DNA of 64,000 bases from Achromobacter pulmonis (GCF_902859765.1 NZ_CADIJV010000003.1:248001-312000), one strand, 5' to 3'. Positions 18,485 through 27,371 are shown, numbered from the stretch's first letter. Notes: a model not told the origin generated them from the sequence alone. Numbers and translations: made by a program.

Positions 18485-19460
18485 GGCGCGTCTCCAAGAG
18501 GCGGCCGAACAGACCCTTCTGGCCCCACAGCACCACCAGCACCAATATCGGCCCCATGTACAGCAGCCAATGCTCGGTCAGCGACGACAGCATCTGCTCC
18601 AGCCCCAGGAACACCGCCGCGCCGGCGATCGGGCCCAGCAGCGTGCCCACGCCACCGAGAATGACGATCGCCATCAGCTCGCCCGACTTGGTCCAGGCCG
18701 CCATGTCGGGCGTCACCAGCCCGGCGTAGTTGGCCCACAGCACGCCCGCCAGCCCCGTGCCCACCGCCGACAGCACGAAGGCGCTCAGGCGGTACGGCGT
18801 GGGCGCCACGCCCAGGTTGATGGCGCGCCGCTCGCTCTGGCGCAGCGCCTGCAACACCATGCCGAAACGCGAGTTGGTGAAGCGGATGCACAGCAGCGTC
18901 CAGAGCGTCAGCAGCGCCAGGCAGACGTAGTAGAACGTCAGCGGATTCTCCAGGTTGAGGCCTGGCAGCACGTTGCGCTGCGAGATCATCAAGCCATCGT
19001 CACCGCCATAGAACTGCAGCGACACCAGGATGAAATACACCATCTGCCCGAACGCCAGGGTGATCATGATGAACTGCACGCCGCGCGTGCGCAGCGCCAG
19101 GTAGCCGAACAACCAGCCCGCCAGCGCGCACACGACCAGCGCGATCGGCCACACCACCAGCGCGGCGTTGCTGCCGGCCCAGCCGAACAACGGCCCGGCT
19201 TCCGTGGTGTGGAAGGCGATGATGCCCACCGCATAGCCGCCCAGCCCGAAGAACATCGCATGGCCGAAACTGACCATGGCGCCGTAGCCGATCACCAGGT
19301 CCAGGCTGACCGCGGCCAGGCCGTAGATCAGAAAGCGCGTCACCACGCCGACCAGGAACGGCGTGTCCGTGGCCGCCGCCGCGCCCGGCAGCGCCAGCAG
19401 CAGGATCAACCCGGCCAGCCCCCAGCGCGCGCGATTCGAAAGTCTCTTTGCCATCATCAT
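18474..19460 (-). CDS. livM: Branched-chain-amino-acid-type ABC permease (LivM)
   Basis: The 328-residue polytopic membrane protein has the LivM marks SLDLVIGYGAMVSFGHAMFFGLGGYAVG and later GGVGTLLGPIAGAAVFLGLEQ. The ATG at 19460 overlaps the TGA of LivH as ATGA. Two further in-frame ATG codons follow immediately (MMMAKRL). Confidence 0.92.
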   Translation of the reverse strand: MMMAKRLSNRARWGLAGLILLLALPGAAAATDTPFLVGVVTRFLIYGLAAVSLDLVIGYGAMVSFGHAMFFGLGGYAVGIIAFHTTEAGPLFGWAGSNAALVVWPIALVVCALAGWLFGYLALRTRGVQFIMITLAFGQMVYFILVSLQFYGGDDGLMISQRNVLPGLNLENPLTFYYVCLALLTLWTLLCIRFTNSRFGMVLQALRQSERRAINLGVAPTPYRLSAFVLSAVGTGLAGVLWANYAGLVTPDMAAWTKSGELMAIVILGGVGTLLGPIAGAAVFLGLEQMLSSLTEHWLLYMGPILVLVVLWGQKGLFGRLLETRHAD

Positions 19461-20371
19461 CCCCGCGCCGGGAACAGGCCGCCCGGCTTGGCGATCAGCA
19501 CAATCGCCATCAACACATAGATACTGGCCGATGCCAGGCCCGCCGCCAGCGGATCGGCCGTGGCCGGGGAAAACACCGCGCCCAGCAGTTGCGGCAGGAA
19601 GGCCCGCCCCATGCTGTCGACCATGCCCACCAGCAGCGCCCCCGCCAGCGCGCCGCGCACCGAGCCCACGCCGCCAATCACAATGACCACGAAGGTGGTG
19701 ATCAGGATGCGTTCGCCCATGCCGATTTCCACCGCCAGCAGCGGCGCCGCCATCACCCCCGCCAGGCCGCAGAGCAGTGCGCCCAGGCCGAACACCAGGG
19801 TGTAGAGCTTCTTGATGTCCACGCCCAGCGCGTCGACCATTTCGCGGTCGTCGGCGCCGGCCCGGATCAGCATGCCGATGCGGGTGCGGTTCACCAGCCA
19901 CCACAGCCCCACGGCCACCAGCGCGCCGACCGCGATGAACGACAGCCGGATCAGCGGATACTGGAACCCCGGCGCCAGCGTCACCGCGCCTTCCAGGAAG
20001 GACGGGATGCCCACCAGCGGCGGCCGCCGCCCGAATATCAGGCTGACCGCCTCGTTGGAGAACAGCAGCAGGCCGAACGTGGCCAGCACCTGGTACAGGT
20101 GATCGCGCTTGTACAGTTTGCGGATCACCAGCAACTCCACCGACACGCCGTACAGCCCCGCCCCCAGCAGCGCCGCCAGCACGCCCGCCAGGAACGAGCC
20201 GGTGGTGCCGATGGCATAGGCCGCGCAGTACGCGCCCACCATGTAGAACGAGCCGTGGGTCAGATTCACCACGCCCATGATCCCGAAGATCAGGGTCAGC
20301 CCGGCCGCGAGCAGGAACAGCATCGCGCCGAACTGCAGCCCGTTGAGCATCTGTTCGAAGAACAAGGTCAT
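19457..20371 (-). CDS. livH: Branched-chain-amino-acid-type ABC permease (LivH)
   Basis: The 304-residue inner-membrane permease starts MTLFFEQMLNGLQFGAMLFLLAAGLTLIFGIMGVVNLTHGSFYM, the usual LivH N-terminus. It contains the coupling-loop motif GVGSVRGALAGALLVG. It overlaps LivK (ATGA) and LivM (ATGA). Confidence 0.93.
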   Translation of the reverse strand: MTLFFEQMLNGLQFGAMLFLLAAGLTLIFGIMGVVNLTHGSFYMVGAYCAAYAIGTTGSFLAGVLAALLGAGLYGVSVELLVIRKLYKRDHLYQVLATFGLLLFSNEAVSLIFGRRPPLVGIPSFLEGAVTLAPGFQYPLIRLSFIAVGALVAVGLWWLVNRTRIGMLIRAGADDREMVDALGVDIKKLYTLVFGLGALLCGLAGVMAAPLLAVEIGMGERILITTFVVIVIGGVGSVRGALAGALLVGMVDSMGRAFLPQLLGAVFSPATADPLAAGLASASIYVLMAIVLIAKPGGLFPARG

Positions 20372-21537
20372 GACGGCATCTTGCAGAATTGGGCGTAGGC
20401 GTCCTTGTCATCGGACACCAGCTTGCGCACCCGGTGCGGCGCCAGGTTGCCGTCGGCATCCTTCTCGATCCGCATCAGGTACAGGTCCTGTACCGGGTGC
20501 TGGTTGGTGTTCATGCTGAACTTGCCGCGCAGCGAGGCGAACGCCGGCTGGCGCAGCGCAGCGCGGAACTCGGCCTGGCGCGACAGGTCGCCGCCGGTGG
20601 CCTTCAGGCCGGCGCCGATCAGCTGCGCCGTGTCATAGGCCTGCATGGCGTAGTCGGTGGGCACGCGGCCATAGGCCTCCTTGAAAGCCCGCACGAAGGC
20701 CTTGGACTGCGGATTGTCGAAGTCCTGCGACCAGATGCCGGTGGTGTACGCGCCCAGTGACGCCTCGCCGGTGGCCTTGATCATGCGCGCGTCCATCGAG
20801 AAGCTCGGCATCAGCATCGGCACAGTCTTGTTCAGGCCCGCCGCCGCGTACTGCTTGACGAAGTTGATGCCGGTGCCGCCCGGATGGAACTGGTAGACCG
20901 CGTCCGGCGCCAGCGACCGCACCCGCGCCAGCTCGACCGAGAAGTCCGACTGGTCCAGCTTGGTGTAGATCTCGGCGCCCACCTCGCCCTTGTAGGTGCG
21001 TTTGAAGCCTTCGATGGCATCGCGCCCGGCCTGGTAGTTGGGCGCCAGCAGCGCCACGCGCTTGTAGCCCAGTTCGTTGGCCGCCACGCCGCCGGCCGTG
21101 TGGAAGGCGTCGTTCTGGTACGAAGCCACGAAGTAGTTCTGGTCGCACTTCTCGCCGGCGAAGTTCGACGGCCCCGGGTTCAGGCTGACGTAGAACGCGC
21201 CCGACCTGACCACGCCCGGCACCACCGCCGCCAGCACGTTCGAGAAGTTGACGCCGGTGAACAGCTTGATGCCCGATTGCAGCATGCGGTCCGCCGCCTG
21301 CTTGGCGTTGGCCGGCTTCAAGCCATCGTCCTCGATCACCAGTTGCACCGGCACCCCGCCCAGCATGCCGCCGCCCTGCTTGATCGCCAGGTTGAAGGCG
21401 TCGCGCTCGTCCTCGCCGATATAGCCGGCCGGCGTCGACAGCGTGGCGATGAAGCCGATCTTGACCGGTTCGGCCGCCTGCGCCGCGCCGCCCAGCGTCC
21501 AGGCCAGGCCCGCCGCCCACAGTGTTTGCTTGATCAT
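20368..21537 (-). CDS. Periplasmic substrate-binding protein of the Liv-type ABC importer
   Basis: The 389-residue protein has a signal peptide (MIKQTLWAAGLAWTLGGAAQA) and the periplasmic-binding-protein type I fold of LivK-like proteins (EPVKIGFIATLSTPAGYIGEDERDAFNLAI, GYKRVALLAPNYQAGRDA). The sequence is distinct from the classical Leu/Ile/Val receptor. With catabolic enzymes on both sides, an aromatic acid or amide ligand is likely (inference). The start is ATG 21537. Confidence 0.9.
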   Translation of the reverse strand: MIKQTLWAAGLAWTLGGAAQAAEPVKIGFIATLSTPAGYIGEDERDAFNLAIKQGGGMLGGVPVQLVIEDDGLKPANAKQAADRMLQSGIKLFTGVNFSNVLAAVVPGVVRSGAFYVSLNPGPSNFAGEKCDQNYFVASYQNDAFHTAGGVAANELGYKRVALLAPNYQAGRDAIEGFKRTYKGEVGAEIYTKLDQSDFSVELARVRSLAPDAVYQFHPGGTGINFVKQYAAAGLNKTVPMLMPSFSMDARMIKATGEASLGAYTTGIWSQDFDNPQSKAFVRAFKEAYGRVPTDYAMQAYDTAQLIGAGLKATGGDLSRQAEFRAALRQPAFASLRGKFSMNTNQHPVQDLYLMRIEKDADGNLAPHRVRKLVSDDKDAYAQFCKMPS

Positions 21538-21583
21538 TGTTTTCCCCTTGGAGACCGCCGCGCGGCGCGCGCCGGAATTTCGC

Positions 21584-22495
21584 CTAGACCGCCACCACCG
21601 GATGGCGCAGCGTGCCGATGCCTTCCACGCACGCCACCACCACATCGCCCGGCCACAGCCATTCCTGCGGCTTGCGGCCCGCGCCCACGCCTTCCGGCGT
21701 GCCGGTGGCGATGATGTCGCCCGGCTCCAGCGTGATGCCGGCGCTGATGTCCGCGATCAGGAATGGCACCTTGAACAACATGTGGCGCGTGTTCGAGCCC
21801 TGCTTTTTCTCGCCGTTGACCGTCAGCCACAGGTCCAGCACCTGCGGATCGGGAATCTCGTCGGCCGTGACGATGCAGGGGCCGAACGGCGCATAGGTAT
21901 CCTGGCCCTTGGAATAGATCCACTGGCCGGCGCGGCGGCAGTCGCGCGCGCTCATGTCGAGCATCACGCTGTAGCCGAACACGTACGACAGCGCATCGGC
22001 CTCGGCCACGCGCGAGGCGCGGCGGCCCATGATCACCGCCAGTTCCACTTCCCAATCCAGTTGCTGGGTGATCTTGGCGTTGTGCTCGATGGGATCGCCC
22101 GGGCCGATCACGGTAGTGGGCGGCTTGGAGAAAATCACCGGCTGCTTGGGCAGGTCGGCCGAGGTATCCAGCGTGCGGCTCGACTCGGCCACGTGTTCGA
22201 CGTAGTTCAGGCCGATGCCGAAGATGTTCTTGCGCGGGCGCGGAATCGGCGCCAGCAGCTTGACGTTCTCCTGTGGCAACGCGGTGCCCACGGGCCAGGC
22301 GCCGCGGTACGCCTCCATCAGCCTGGCGGCCTGCGCCACGGCCACGGGGCCCAGATCGATGAAGGCCAGCATGTCGTCCGGCAGCGCCACGCCGCCGGCC
22401 GCGCCCAACAGGGCCAGGTCGATCACATAGCCTTCGGCCAGCGCGCCCAGGCGGGCGGCGGCGGTGGGATGGGCGCGAAAAGTTACCAAGCGCAT
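21584..22495 (-). CDS. Fumarylacetoacetate hydrolase family protein
   Basis: The 303-residue protein has an N-terminal cap (residues 1-90) and a C-terminal FAH domain starting near IFGIGLNYVEH. Metal-binding acids lie in WEVELAVIMG, and the late motif is PGDIIATGTPEGVG. FAH-family enzymes cleave C-C bonds of fumarylpyruvate, maleylpyruvate or acylpyruvates. It lies directly downstream of a gentisate-dioxygenase-like gene. No maleylpyruvate isomerase is present in the window, so it may hydrolyse the ring-cleavage product directly, as known maleylpyruvate hydrolases of this family do. That assignment is inference. Confidence 0.88.
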   Translation of the reverse strand: MRLVTFRAHPTAAARLGALAEGYVIDLALLGAAGGVALPDDMLAFIDLGPVAVAQAARLMEAYRGAWPVGTALPQENVKLLAPIPRPRKNIFGIGLNYVEHVAESSRTLDTSADLPKQPVIFSKPPTTVIGPGDPIEHNAKITQQLDWEVELAVIMGRRASRVAEADALSYVFGYSVMLDMSARDCRRAGQWIYSKGQDTYAPFGPCIVTADEIPDPQVLDLWLTVNGEKKQGSNTRHMLFKVPFLIADISAGITLEPGDIIATGTPEGVGAGRKPQEWLWPGDVVVACVEGIGTLRHPVVAV

Positions 22496-22585
22496 AGGAA
22501 CTCCAGGAAATTCAAAACGAGTTGAGACAGGCGCCCGGCTTGCGCCGGGCGGCGGATAAAGATTCAGTAGGGTGGGCGCCAGCCG

Positions 22586-23710
22586 CTAGATCAGTTTCTG
22601 GTGGCCGTCGTTGTCCTTGACCGCTTCCTCGCGGTAGAGCGCCAGCGCGCGCATCACCGGCAGGTCGTTGAAACAGAACAGGCAGGCATCGTCGTTGGAC
22701 GACAGGTTGGCGTGCTCGTGCACGGCCCACGACGGCACACAGAAGATGTCGCGCTCGGTCCAGTCGTAGCGCTTGCCGTCGATGACCGAAAAGCCGCTGC
22801 CCTTGGCCACCTGGTAGAGGAAGCTGCCGGTGTGGCGGTGCGCCTTGGTGTGCTCGCCCGGACGCAGCAGCTGCATGCTGGCGCCGATGGTCGGCATGAC
22901 CGGGCCGCCGGTGGCGGGGTTGACGTACTCCATCAGGATGCCGTCGTAGGGGCTGCCCGCCGACACCCGCGCATGGCGGCGCAGCGCTTCGTAGGTGGGC
23001 TCCCATTCGTACTTGAACAGCGGCGAATACGGCTTGGTCCAGCCCGTCGTCTGCGGCCGCAGCGCGGCATTGCCCCAGGCGGCGCTGGTGTCATCCACCG
23101 GGTGCGTCACGGTCTGGTTCAGGTCGGGATGCACGGCATAGAAACCGGCCTCGAAGGCGTTGACCAGCGGGATGTCCAGGCCGTCCTGCCAGATGCAGGT
23201 GGTGCCGTCTTCGGCCACGCCATGTTCGTGCCAGGTGCCGTTGGGCGTGAGCACGAAATCGTTCGCGCCCAGCGTCATCTTGTGGCCGTCCACCACCGTG
23301 AAGGCGCCCTGGCCTTCCATGATGAAACGCAGCGCCGAATGCGAATGCTTGTGCGCCGAGGCCAGTTCGCCCGGCCGCATCACCTGCAGGCCCGAATACA
23401 GCCAGCCGACCGCGGCGGCGACGTCGCGCCGGCCCGGGTTGTTCAGGTAGATCACGCGGCGGCCGGCTTCTTCGGGCGACACCAGCTCGGCCGAGCGCAA
23501 CACGTGGCCGCGCAGCTCCTGGTAGCGCCAGACCACCGGCACCGACGCCGAGCGCGGCGCCCACGGTTCGATCTTGTTGGCGACGGTCCAGAGCGCGCCG
23601 GTTTCGAGCCGCGCCAGGTCCTGGTAATAGGCGATGCGCTCGGGCGAATCCGCCACGTTGGCGCGGCCGGCGGTGTCTTCCCGATAGGCGTCGTACCTGT
23701 TCGCTTCCAT
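22586..23710 (-). CDS. Gentisate 1,2-dioxygenase-like ring-cleavage bicupin
   Basis: The 374-residue bicupin has Fe(II) ligands in the N-terminal cupin: His 120 and His 122 in AHKHSHSALRFIMEG, and His 161 in TWHEHG. The second cupin keeps AHRHTGSFLYQV and WAVHEHANLS. The family opens gentisate (or salicylate and 1-hydroxy-2-naphthoate in relatives) between C1 and C2. It heads the operon with the FAH hydrolase (90 bp downstream), the Liv transporter and nitrilase. No hydroxylase making gentisate is visible nearby, so the real substrate is open. Confidence 0.87.
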   Translation of the reverse strand: MEANRYDAYREDTAGRANVADSPERIAYYQDLARLETGALWTVANKIEPWAPRSASVPVVWRYQELRGHVLRSAELVSPEEAGRRVIYLNNPGRRDVAAAVGWLYSGLQVMRPGELASAHKHSHSALRFIMEGQGAFTVVDGHKMTLGANDFVLTPNGTWHEHGVAEDGTTCIWQDGLDIPLVNAFEAGFYAVHPDLNQTVTHPVDDTSAAWGNAALRPQTTGWTKPYSPLFKYEWEPTYEALRRHARVSAGSPYDGILMEYVNPATGGPVMPTIGASMQLLRPGEHTKAHRHTGSFLYQVAKGSGFSVIDGKRYDWTERDIFCVPSWAVHEHANLSSNDDACLFCFNDLPVMRALALYREEAVKDNDGHQKLI

Positions 23711-23740
23711 CCCTTGCCTCTTTTTATAAAAATCAAAAGA

Positions 23741-23752
23741 TTTTCGAAAATA
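23741..23752. promoter_or_regulatory. 12-bp palindrome in the gentisate-dioxygenase promoter
   Basis: ATTTTCGAAAAT is a perfect palindrome in an A/T-rich stretch 31-42 bp before the ATG at 23710 (minus strand). It is a candidate operator for the cluster regulator. Confidence 0.4.
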
Positions 23753-23848
23753 TTAGAGGTGACGGTGGAATCGGGCAATGATTGCGCGCTAGGGGTTTTC
23801 CTTGAGCCCGTCATTCCTGGCGAAAAAAACCGTCAGCGCCACGAAAAA

Positions 23849-23868
23849 TACTGTACAAAAACACAGTT
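23849..23868 (+). promoter_or_regulatory. LexA/SOS-box-like site
   Basis: TACTGT-N8-ACAGTT fits the LexA consensus CTGT-N8-ACAG exactly and matches the outer T and A positions closely. It ends 49 bp upstream of the GTG start of the small gene at 23918. No experiment is implied. Confidence 0.5.
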
Positions 23869-23917
23869 CACCGTGCTACATTTCGCTCGCCCCAGAAACG
23901 TCGTCCAGGAGACTCCT

Positions 23918-24178
23918 GTGTCCGAAGCCGCCCATATCGCCCAGACTCACGTCATCCAATACATCGTCGTTCCCTACCGCGCCGCCGCCAATGGCGTGGC
24001 CCCCGGCGAGATCCGGCCCGCCAGCAGCGAGTTCGGCGCCATCCGCATCGCCAACGCCATGGCTGCCAAGTTCGCCGGCGTGGCCGCCTACGAGGTCATG
24101 ATCGACAAGGAAACCGGCGACATGGAGTCGCCGCGCATCCTGGCGCAGATCGGCACGGTGCCGTCGCTGGACGACTGA
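23918..24178 (+). CDS. Small conserved-looking hypothetical protein, possible SOS target
   Basis: The 86-residue acidic protein starts at GTG 23918 behind CAGGAGA (23906-23912). It has the flow IQYIVVPYRAAANG, IRIANAMAAKFAGVAAYEV, then ETGDMESPRILAQIGTVP. I recognise only a loose resemblance to small unnamed proteins with an A.R.A..MA.K.AGV.A pattern and no known domain. It has no signal peptide or membrane segment. It is divergent from the gentisate-dioxygenase gene and sits under an SOS-box-like site. Confidence 0.7.
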   Translation: MSEAAHIAQTHVIQYIVVPYRAAANGVAPGEIRPASSEFGAIRIANAMAAKFAGVAAYEVMIDKETGDMESPRILAQIGTVPSLDD

Positions 24179-24282
24179 CCGCGCCGCCTTGGCCGCGCCC
24201 AATGCCAACGCCGCCGACGCCACATCGCGGCGCCGGCGGCGCATGGACCGCTGAACGTGTGCGCATCCCGCCGAAGTTGGGG

Positions 24283-24360
24283 TGAGCGGACTGAGAGTGG
24301 AGCTAGGGAGGTGGCCGCTTTTTTCGCGTCTGTGGCCGGGTAAGACGCCCAGTCCGCTCA
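24283..24360. repeat. 11-bp perfect inverted repeat flanking a 56-bp spacer
   Basis: TGAGCGGACTG (24283-24293) is the exact reverse complement of CAGTCCGCTCA (24350-24360). The spacer contains a TTTTTT run. It lies between the small gene and the porin gene. It might form a long-range stem or be a remnant of a small element; nothing else identifies it. Confidence 0.45.
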
Positions 24361-24371
24361 ATACAACCGCG

Positions 24372-24412
24372 GCGCTCCGGCAACGCGCATCCCGCGCGCG
24401 CCGCCGGAGCGC
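24372..24412 (-). terminator. Hairpin behind the porin gene
   Basis: The arms GCGCTCCGGC (24372-24381) and GCCGGAGCGC (24403-24412) are perfect complements with a 21-nt loop, just downstream of the porin stop at 24423. There is no clear T-tract. Confidence 0.45.
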
Positions 24413-24422
24413 TGGCCGCCGC

Positions 24423-25535
24423 TTAGAAGCGGTGACGCACGCCCACCATGCCGACGGTGCTCTTCACGCCGTCGACGAAGGCGAAGTTCGTCGCATACGA
24501 CGCCAGCGCGTACAGGTTGGTGCGCTTGGACAAGTTGTAGGTGTAGCCCAGGCTGTAGATGTTCATGGTCGCATCGTCGCCCGTCAACGAGGTGTTGTTG
24601 GCGTCGGCACGCTGCCACGACACCATCAGGTTGCCAGCGCCACCGAGCGGCGCCGACAGGCCGACCAGGTACGCATTCGACTTGAAGTCCTTGGCGATCG
24701 CATTGGTGCTCAGGCCCTTGGCGGCGGGGCTGCCACTGCCGAAGGCGTTGATCGATTGGCCGCCGAACCAGCCGTCACGCGTCTGGCCATAAGCCAGGCC
24801 AAGCTTGACCACTTCGAAGTCATACGAAGCGCCAATGATCCATTGTTTCGGCGTCTCGTCGGTGCCGAGCTGGTTGGCCGGGTTCAACTGGTCGTAGGTC
24901 AGCGCCACATTCAGGGGACCGTTGACATAGCGCAGGCCGGTGGTGATGCCACGCGTGTTGTCGGCGGTCTTGAAGCCGGTTTGCGCGGAGGTCGTGTCGG
25001 CCACGTTGAACGAGTAGCCCAAGCCGAACTGGAAGCCGCTGAACGACGGGGTCTGATACATGACCATGTTGTCGTAGCGGACCGTGTTGGCGGCGCTGAA
25101 GGCAGCGCCCACGTTGGCCTGGCCGTAGCTGGCGCTGAACGGATCGATCGGGGCGATGTACTTCGAAGCGATGTTGGTCTGGCGGCCGAAGTCCAGCTGG
25201 CCCCAGGCATTGCTCTTCAGGCCGACGGTGGCTTGGCGGCCAAACAGGCGGCCGCTCTGGCCCGACTGGCCGTTGGTCGAGTTGAAGCCGCTTTCCAGCG
25301 TGAACACCGCGCTCAGGCCATCGCCCAGGTCTTCGGCACCGCGCAGGCCCCAGCGCGAACCGCTGGACACGCCGTTGGACATGCCGACCTTCGATTCCTT
25401 GTAGCCATCGTTACCCTTGATGCGCTGGAAACCCACGCCGGTATCGATCAGGCCGTACAGAGTCACCGAGGTTTCAGCCTGCGCCACGCCGGACAGCGCG
25501 GCGAAGAGAGCGGTGACGAGCAGAGTTTTCTTCAT
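24423..25535 (-). CDS. Gram-negative trimeric porin (Porin_4 type)
   Basis: The 370-residue protein has a clear signal (MKKTLLVTALFAALSGVAQA) and starts its mature part ETSVTLYGLIDTGV. It carries the neisserial/burkholderial porin marks SRWGLRGAEDLGDGLSAVFTLESGF, LFGRQATVGL and the C-terminal VGVRHRF ending in Phe. It forms a 16-strand outer-membrane channel for small hydrophilic solutes. The start is ATG 25535. It is monocistronic, with its promoter in the 314-bp gap towards the ECF sigma gene. Confidence 0.94.
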   Translation of the reverse strand: MKKTLLVTALFAALSGVAQAETSVTLYGLIDTGVGFQRIKGNDGYKESKVGMSNGVSSGSRWGLRGAEDLGDGLSAVFTLESGFNSTNGQSGQSGRLFGRQATVGLKSNAWGQLDFGRQTNIASKYIAPIDPFSASYGQANVGAAFSAANTVRYDNMVMYQTPSFSGFQFGLGYSFNVADTTSAQTGFKTADNTRGITTGLRYVNGPLNVALTYDQLNPANQLGTDETPKQWIIGASYDFEVVKLGLAYGQTRDGWFGGQSINAFGSGSPAAKGLSTNAIAKDFKSNAYLVGLSAPLGGAGNLMVSWQRADANNTSLTGDDATMNIYSLGYTYNLSKRTNLYALASYATNFAFVDGVKSTVGMVGVRHRF

Positions 25536-25849
25536 TACAGATTCCCGTTGATTGACAAGACATGCATATGCGGAGCGGCACGCCACGCAGGCGGCGGCTT
25601 CCGCGCATGACCGGAACGGATTCTAGGGACGCTGTATGTCAGTCTTTTTGCGCGGCGCCGCAAAAGCCGCGCAATCCGCGCAATTCACGGGAATCGGACG
25701 GCATCGTGGCGCGCAGCCGACATCCGCCCTGGCCTCGCCCACGCGCCCAGGCCTGTCATTGCGATGTGCTATGAAAGTGCGCGCGGCTTGTCTGGCCCCG
25801 GCCGGCTGCGGCAAAATGTTCGTACCCTGCCTTCTCTCTCCTCCCCGCC
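25536..25849. other. Divergent intergenic region between porin and ECF41 genes
   Basis: No gene is supported in 314 bp. It contains the promoters of the porin (minus) and sigma factor (plus), and a hairpin with TTTTGCG/CGCAAAA arms around 25648-25669. I found no ECF41-type promoter match here. Confidence 0.5.
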
Positions 25850-26728
25850 ATGACCGATTCGGTGACCCAGTTCGATCGTCATCGCCCCCGCCTGTATGCC
25901 ATCGCCTACCGCATGCTCGGTGAAGTGGCCGAGGCCGAGGACGTGGTGCAGGATGCCTGGCTGCGCTGGCACGGCGCCGACCGCGCCCGCGTGGACAACG
26001 CCGAGGCGTGGCTGGTCACCACCACCACCCGCCTGGCCATCGACCGCCTGCGCCTGGCCAAGGCCGAGCGCGCACGCTACGTCGGCGTGTGGCTGCCCGA
26101 ACCCATGCTGATGGCCGCCCCGGCCACGCCCGAGCAGATCCACGAACGGGCCGATGACGTATCGGTGGCGTTCCTGTTCATGTTGGAACGCCTGTCGCCG
26201 GACGCCCGCGCCGCCTTCCTGATGCGCGATGTCTTCGACGCCGACTACGAAGACATCGCGCGGACCCTGGACAAGCGTCCCGCCGCGGTCCGCCAGCTGG
26301 TGCACCGGGCCCGCTTGCAGTTGCGCCAGGGCGCCCCGCGCGAGGCCGTGCCGCGGGCCACGCTGCGGCGCCTGCTGCTGGCCTTCGCCGACGCCATGCA
26401 GCGCAGCGATTTCCATGGCCTGCACGCCCTGTTGAGCGATGACGCCGAACTCATCGGCGATGGCGGCGGCAAGGTCGGCAGCTTCGCCAGCCTGGTGGGT
26501 GGCAAACGGTTGGCGCAATTGTTCTATGCGGGCAAGCGCCGCTACCGCGACGCGCTGCGCATCGAGGTGGTCGAAGTGAATGGGCAATGGACGCTGCTGC
26601 GCTTCATCGACGGCCAGCTCGAATCCGTGCAGTCCTACGACACGGATGGTGAACGCCTGACGCGCGTCCTGGTGCAGCGCAATCCCGACAAACTGGCACG
26701 CATCGCCGCCACGCTGGCCCACGCCTGA
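25850..26728 (+). CDS. ECF41-type RNA polymerase sigma factor
   Basis: The 292-residue sigma factor has region 2 (RLYAIAYRMLGEVAEAEDVVQDAWLRW), region 4 (LSPDARAAFLMRDVFDADYEDIARTL) and a SnoaL-like C-terminal extension. All three ECF41 marks are present: WLPEP in the linker (about residue 83), DGGGKVGSF in the extension, and NPDKL close to the end. In ECF41 the extension replaces an anti-sigma factor and tunes activity. The usual partners of this group, an AhpD/carboxymuconolactone-decarboxylase-like protein and an epimerase, lie 2-4 kb downstream. It sits divergent from the porin. Confidence 0.92.
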   Translation: MTDSVTQFDRHRPRLYAIAYRMLGEVAEAEDVVQDAWLRWHGADRARVDNAEAWLVTTTTRLAIDRLRLAKAERARYVGVWLPEPMLMAAPATPEQIHERADDVSVAFLFMLERLSPDARAAFLMRDVFDADYEDIARTLDKRPAAVRQLVHRARLQLRQGAPREAVPRATLRRLLLAFADAMQRSDFHGLHALLSDDAELIGDGGGKVGSFASLVGGKRLAQLFYAGKRRYRDALRIEVVEVNGQWTLLRFIDGQLESVQSYDTDGERLTRVLVQRNPDKLARIAATLAHA

Positions 26729-26841
26729 GCGCCCGCCGCGTTGGTGCCTGGCGGGCAACATGGTGATCCCCTGCAGGGGACTACCGCCTGGCCGGCGGCA
26801 CTTCTACGATGCGCCTGTCTCCATTGAATCGAGGACCGGCC

Positions 26842-27277
26842 ATGTCAACGCCCAGGAAGATCGCCATCACCCTTGCCGCCGCCGGCGTGTCGCTGCTGGG
26901 CCCGCTGGCCCAGGCCGCCCCCCCATTCCCCGCATACCGGCGGCGCGGCCGATCCGGTCGTCACGGAACTCATGAGTAAGGCCTTGCCGGGCGTCCCCGG
27001 CAAGGAAGCGCTGATGATCACCGTCGACTACCCGCCCGGCGCCGCCGACCCCATCCACCGCCATGACGCCTCCGCCTTCGTCTACGTGCTCGAAGGCAGC
27101 ATCGTCATGCAGGTCAAGGGCGGCAAGGCGGTCACCCTGACCGCCGGCCAGACCTACTACGAAGGGCCGGACGACATTCACACGGTGGGGCGCAACGCCA
27201 GCCAGACCCGGCCCGCCCGCTTCCTGGTGGTGCTGATCAAGAATCCCGGCGCGCCCGCGCTGGTTCCCATCCAGTAG
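26842..27277 (+). pseudogene. Exported cupin protein, frameshifted at a C7 tract
   Basis: ATG 26842, with GAGG at good spacing, opens a signal peptide (MSTPRKIAITLAAAGVSLLGPLAQA). At seven C (26918-26924) the frame is lost and ends at TAA about 50 bases on. The +1 frame carries the rest: GAADPVVTELMSKALPG, then a small cupin with HRHDASAFVYVLEGSIVMQVKGG and DIHTVGRNAS, ending at 27277. Six C instead of seven would give one continuous protein of about 144 residues. Either the gene is off by slippage or mutation, or there is a sequencing error. An internal ATG at 26971 could give a cytoplasmic form. Confidence 0.8.
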
Positions 27278-27344
27278 GCAATACCCATGGCGGCCCCGCA
27301 TGCCCCAGGGGCCGCCGATGCAGACCGCTTTTTTTCGGGGACGA

Positions 27345-27371
27345 TGTCACAAAGCCGGCGGGCGCCGCGTC
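27345..27371 (+). promoter_or_regulatory. Candidate ECF41-dependent promoter
   Basis: TGTCACA (27345-27351), a 16-bp spacer and CGTC (27368-27371) reproduce the ECF41 promoter consensus as I know it (TGTCACA-N16-CGTC). It points into the LysR gene starting at 27410 and lies 0.6 kb downstream of the ECF41 sigma gene. Confidence 0.55.

Noticed and set aside
17895-19520. 541-codon plus-strand reading frame
   Set aside because: It is antisense to LivG and LivM, which have complete family motifs.
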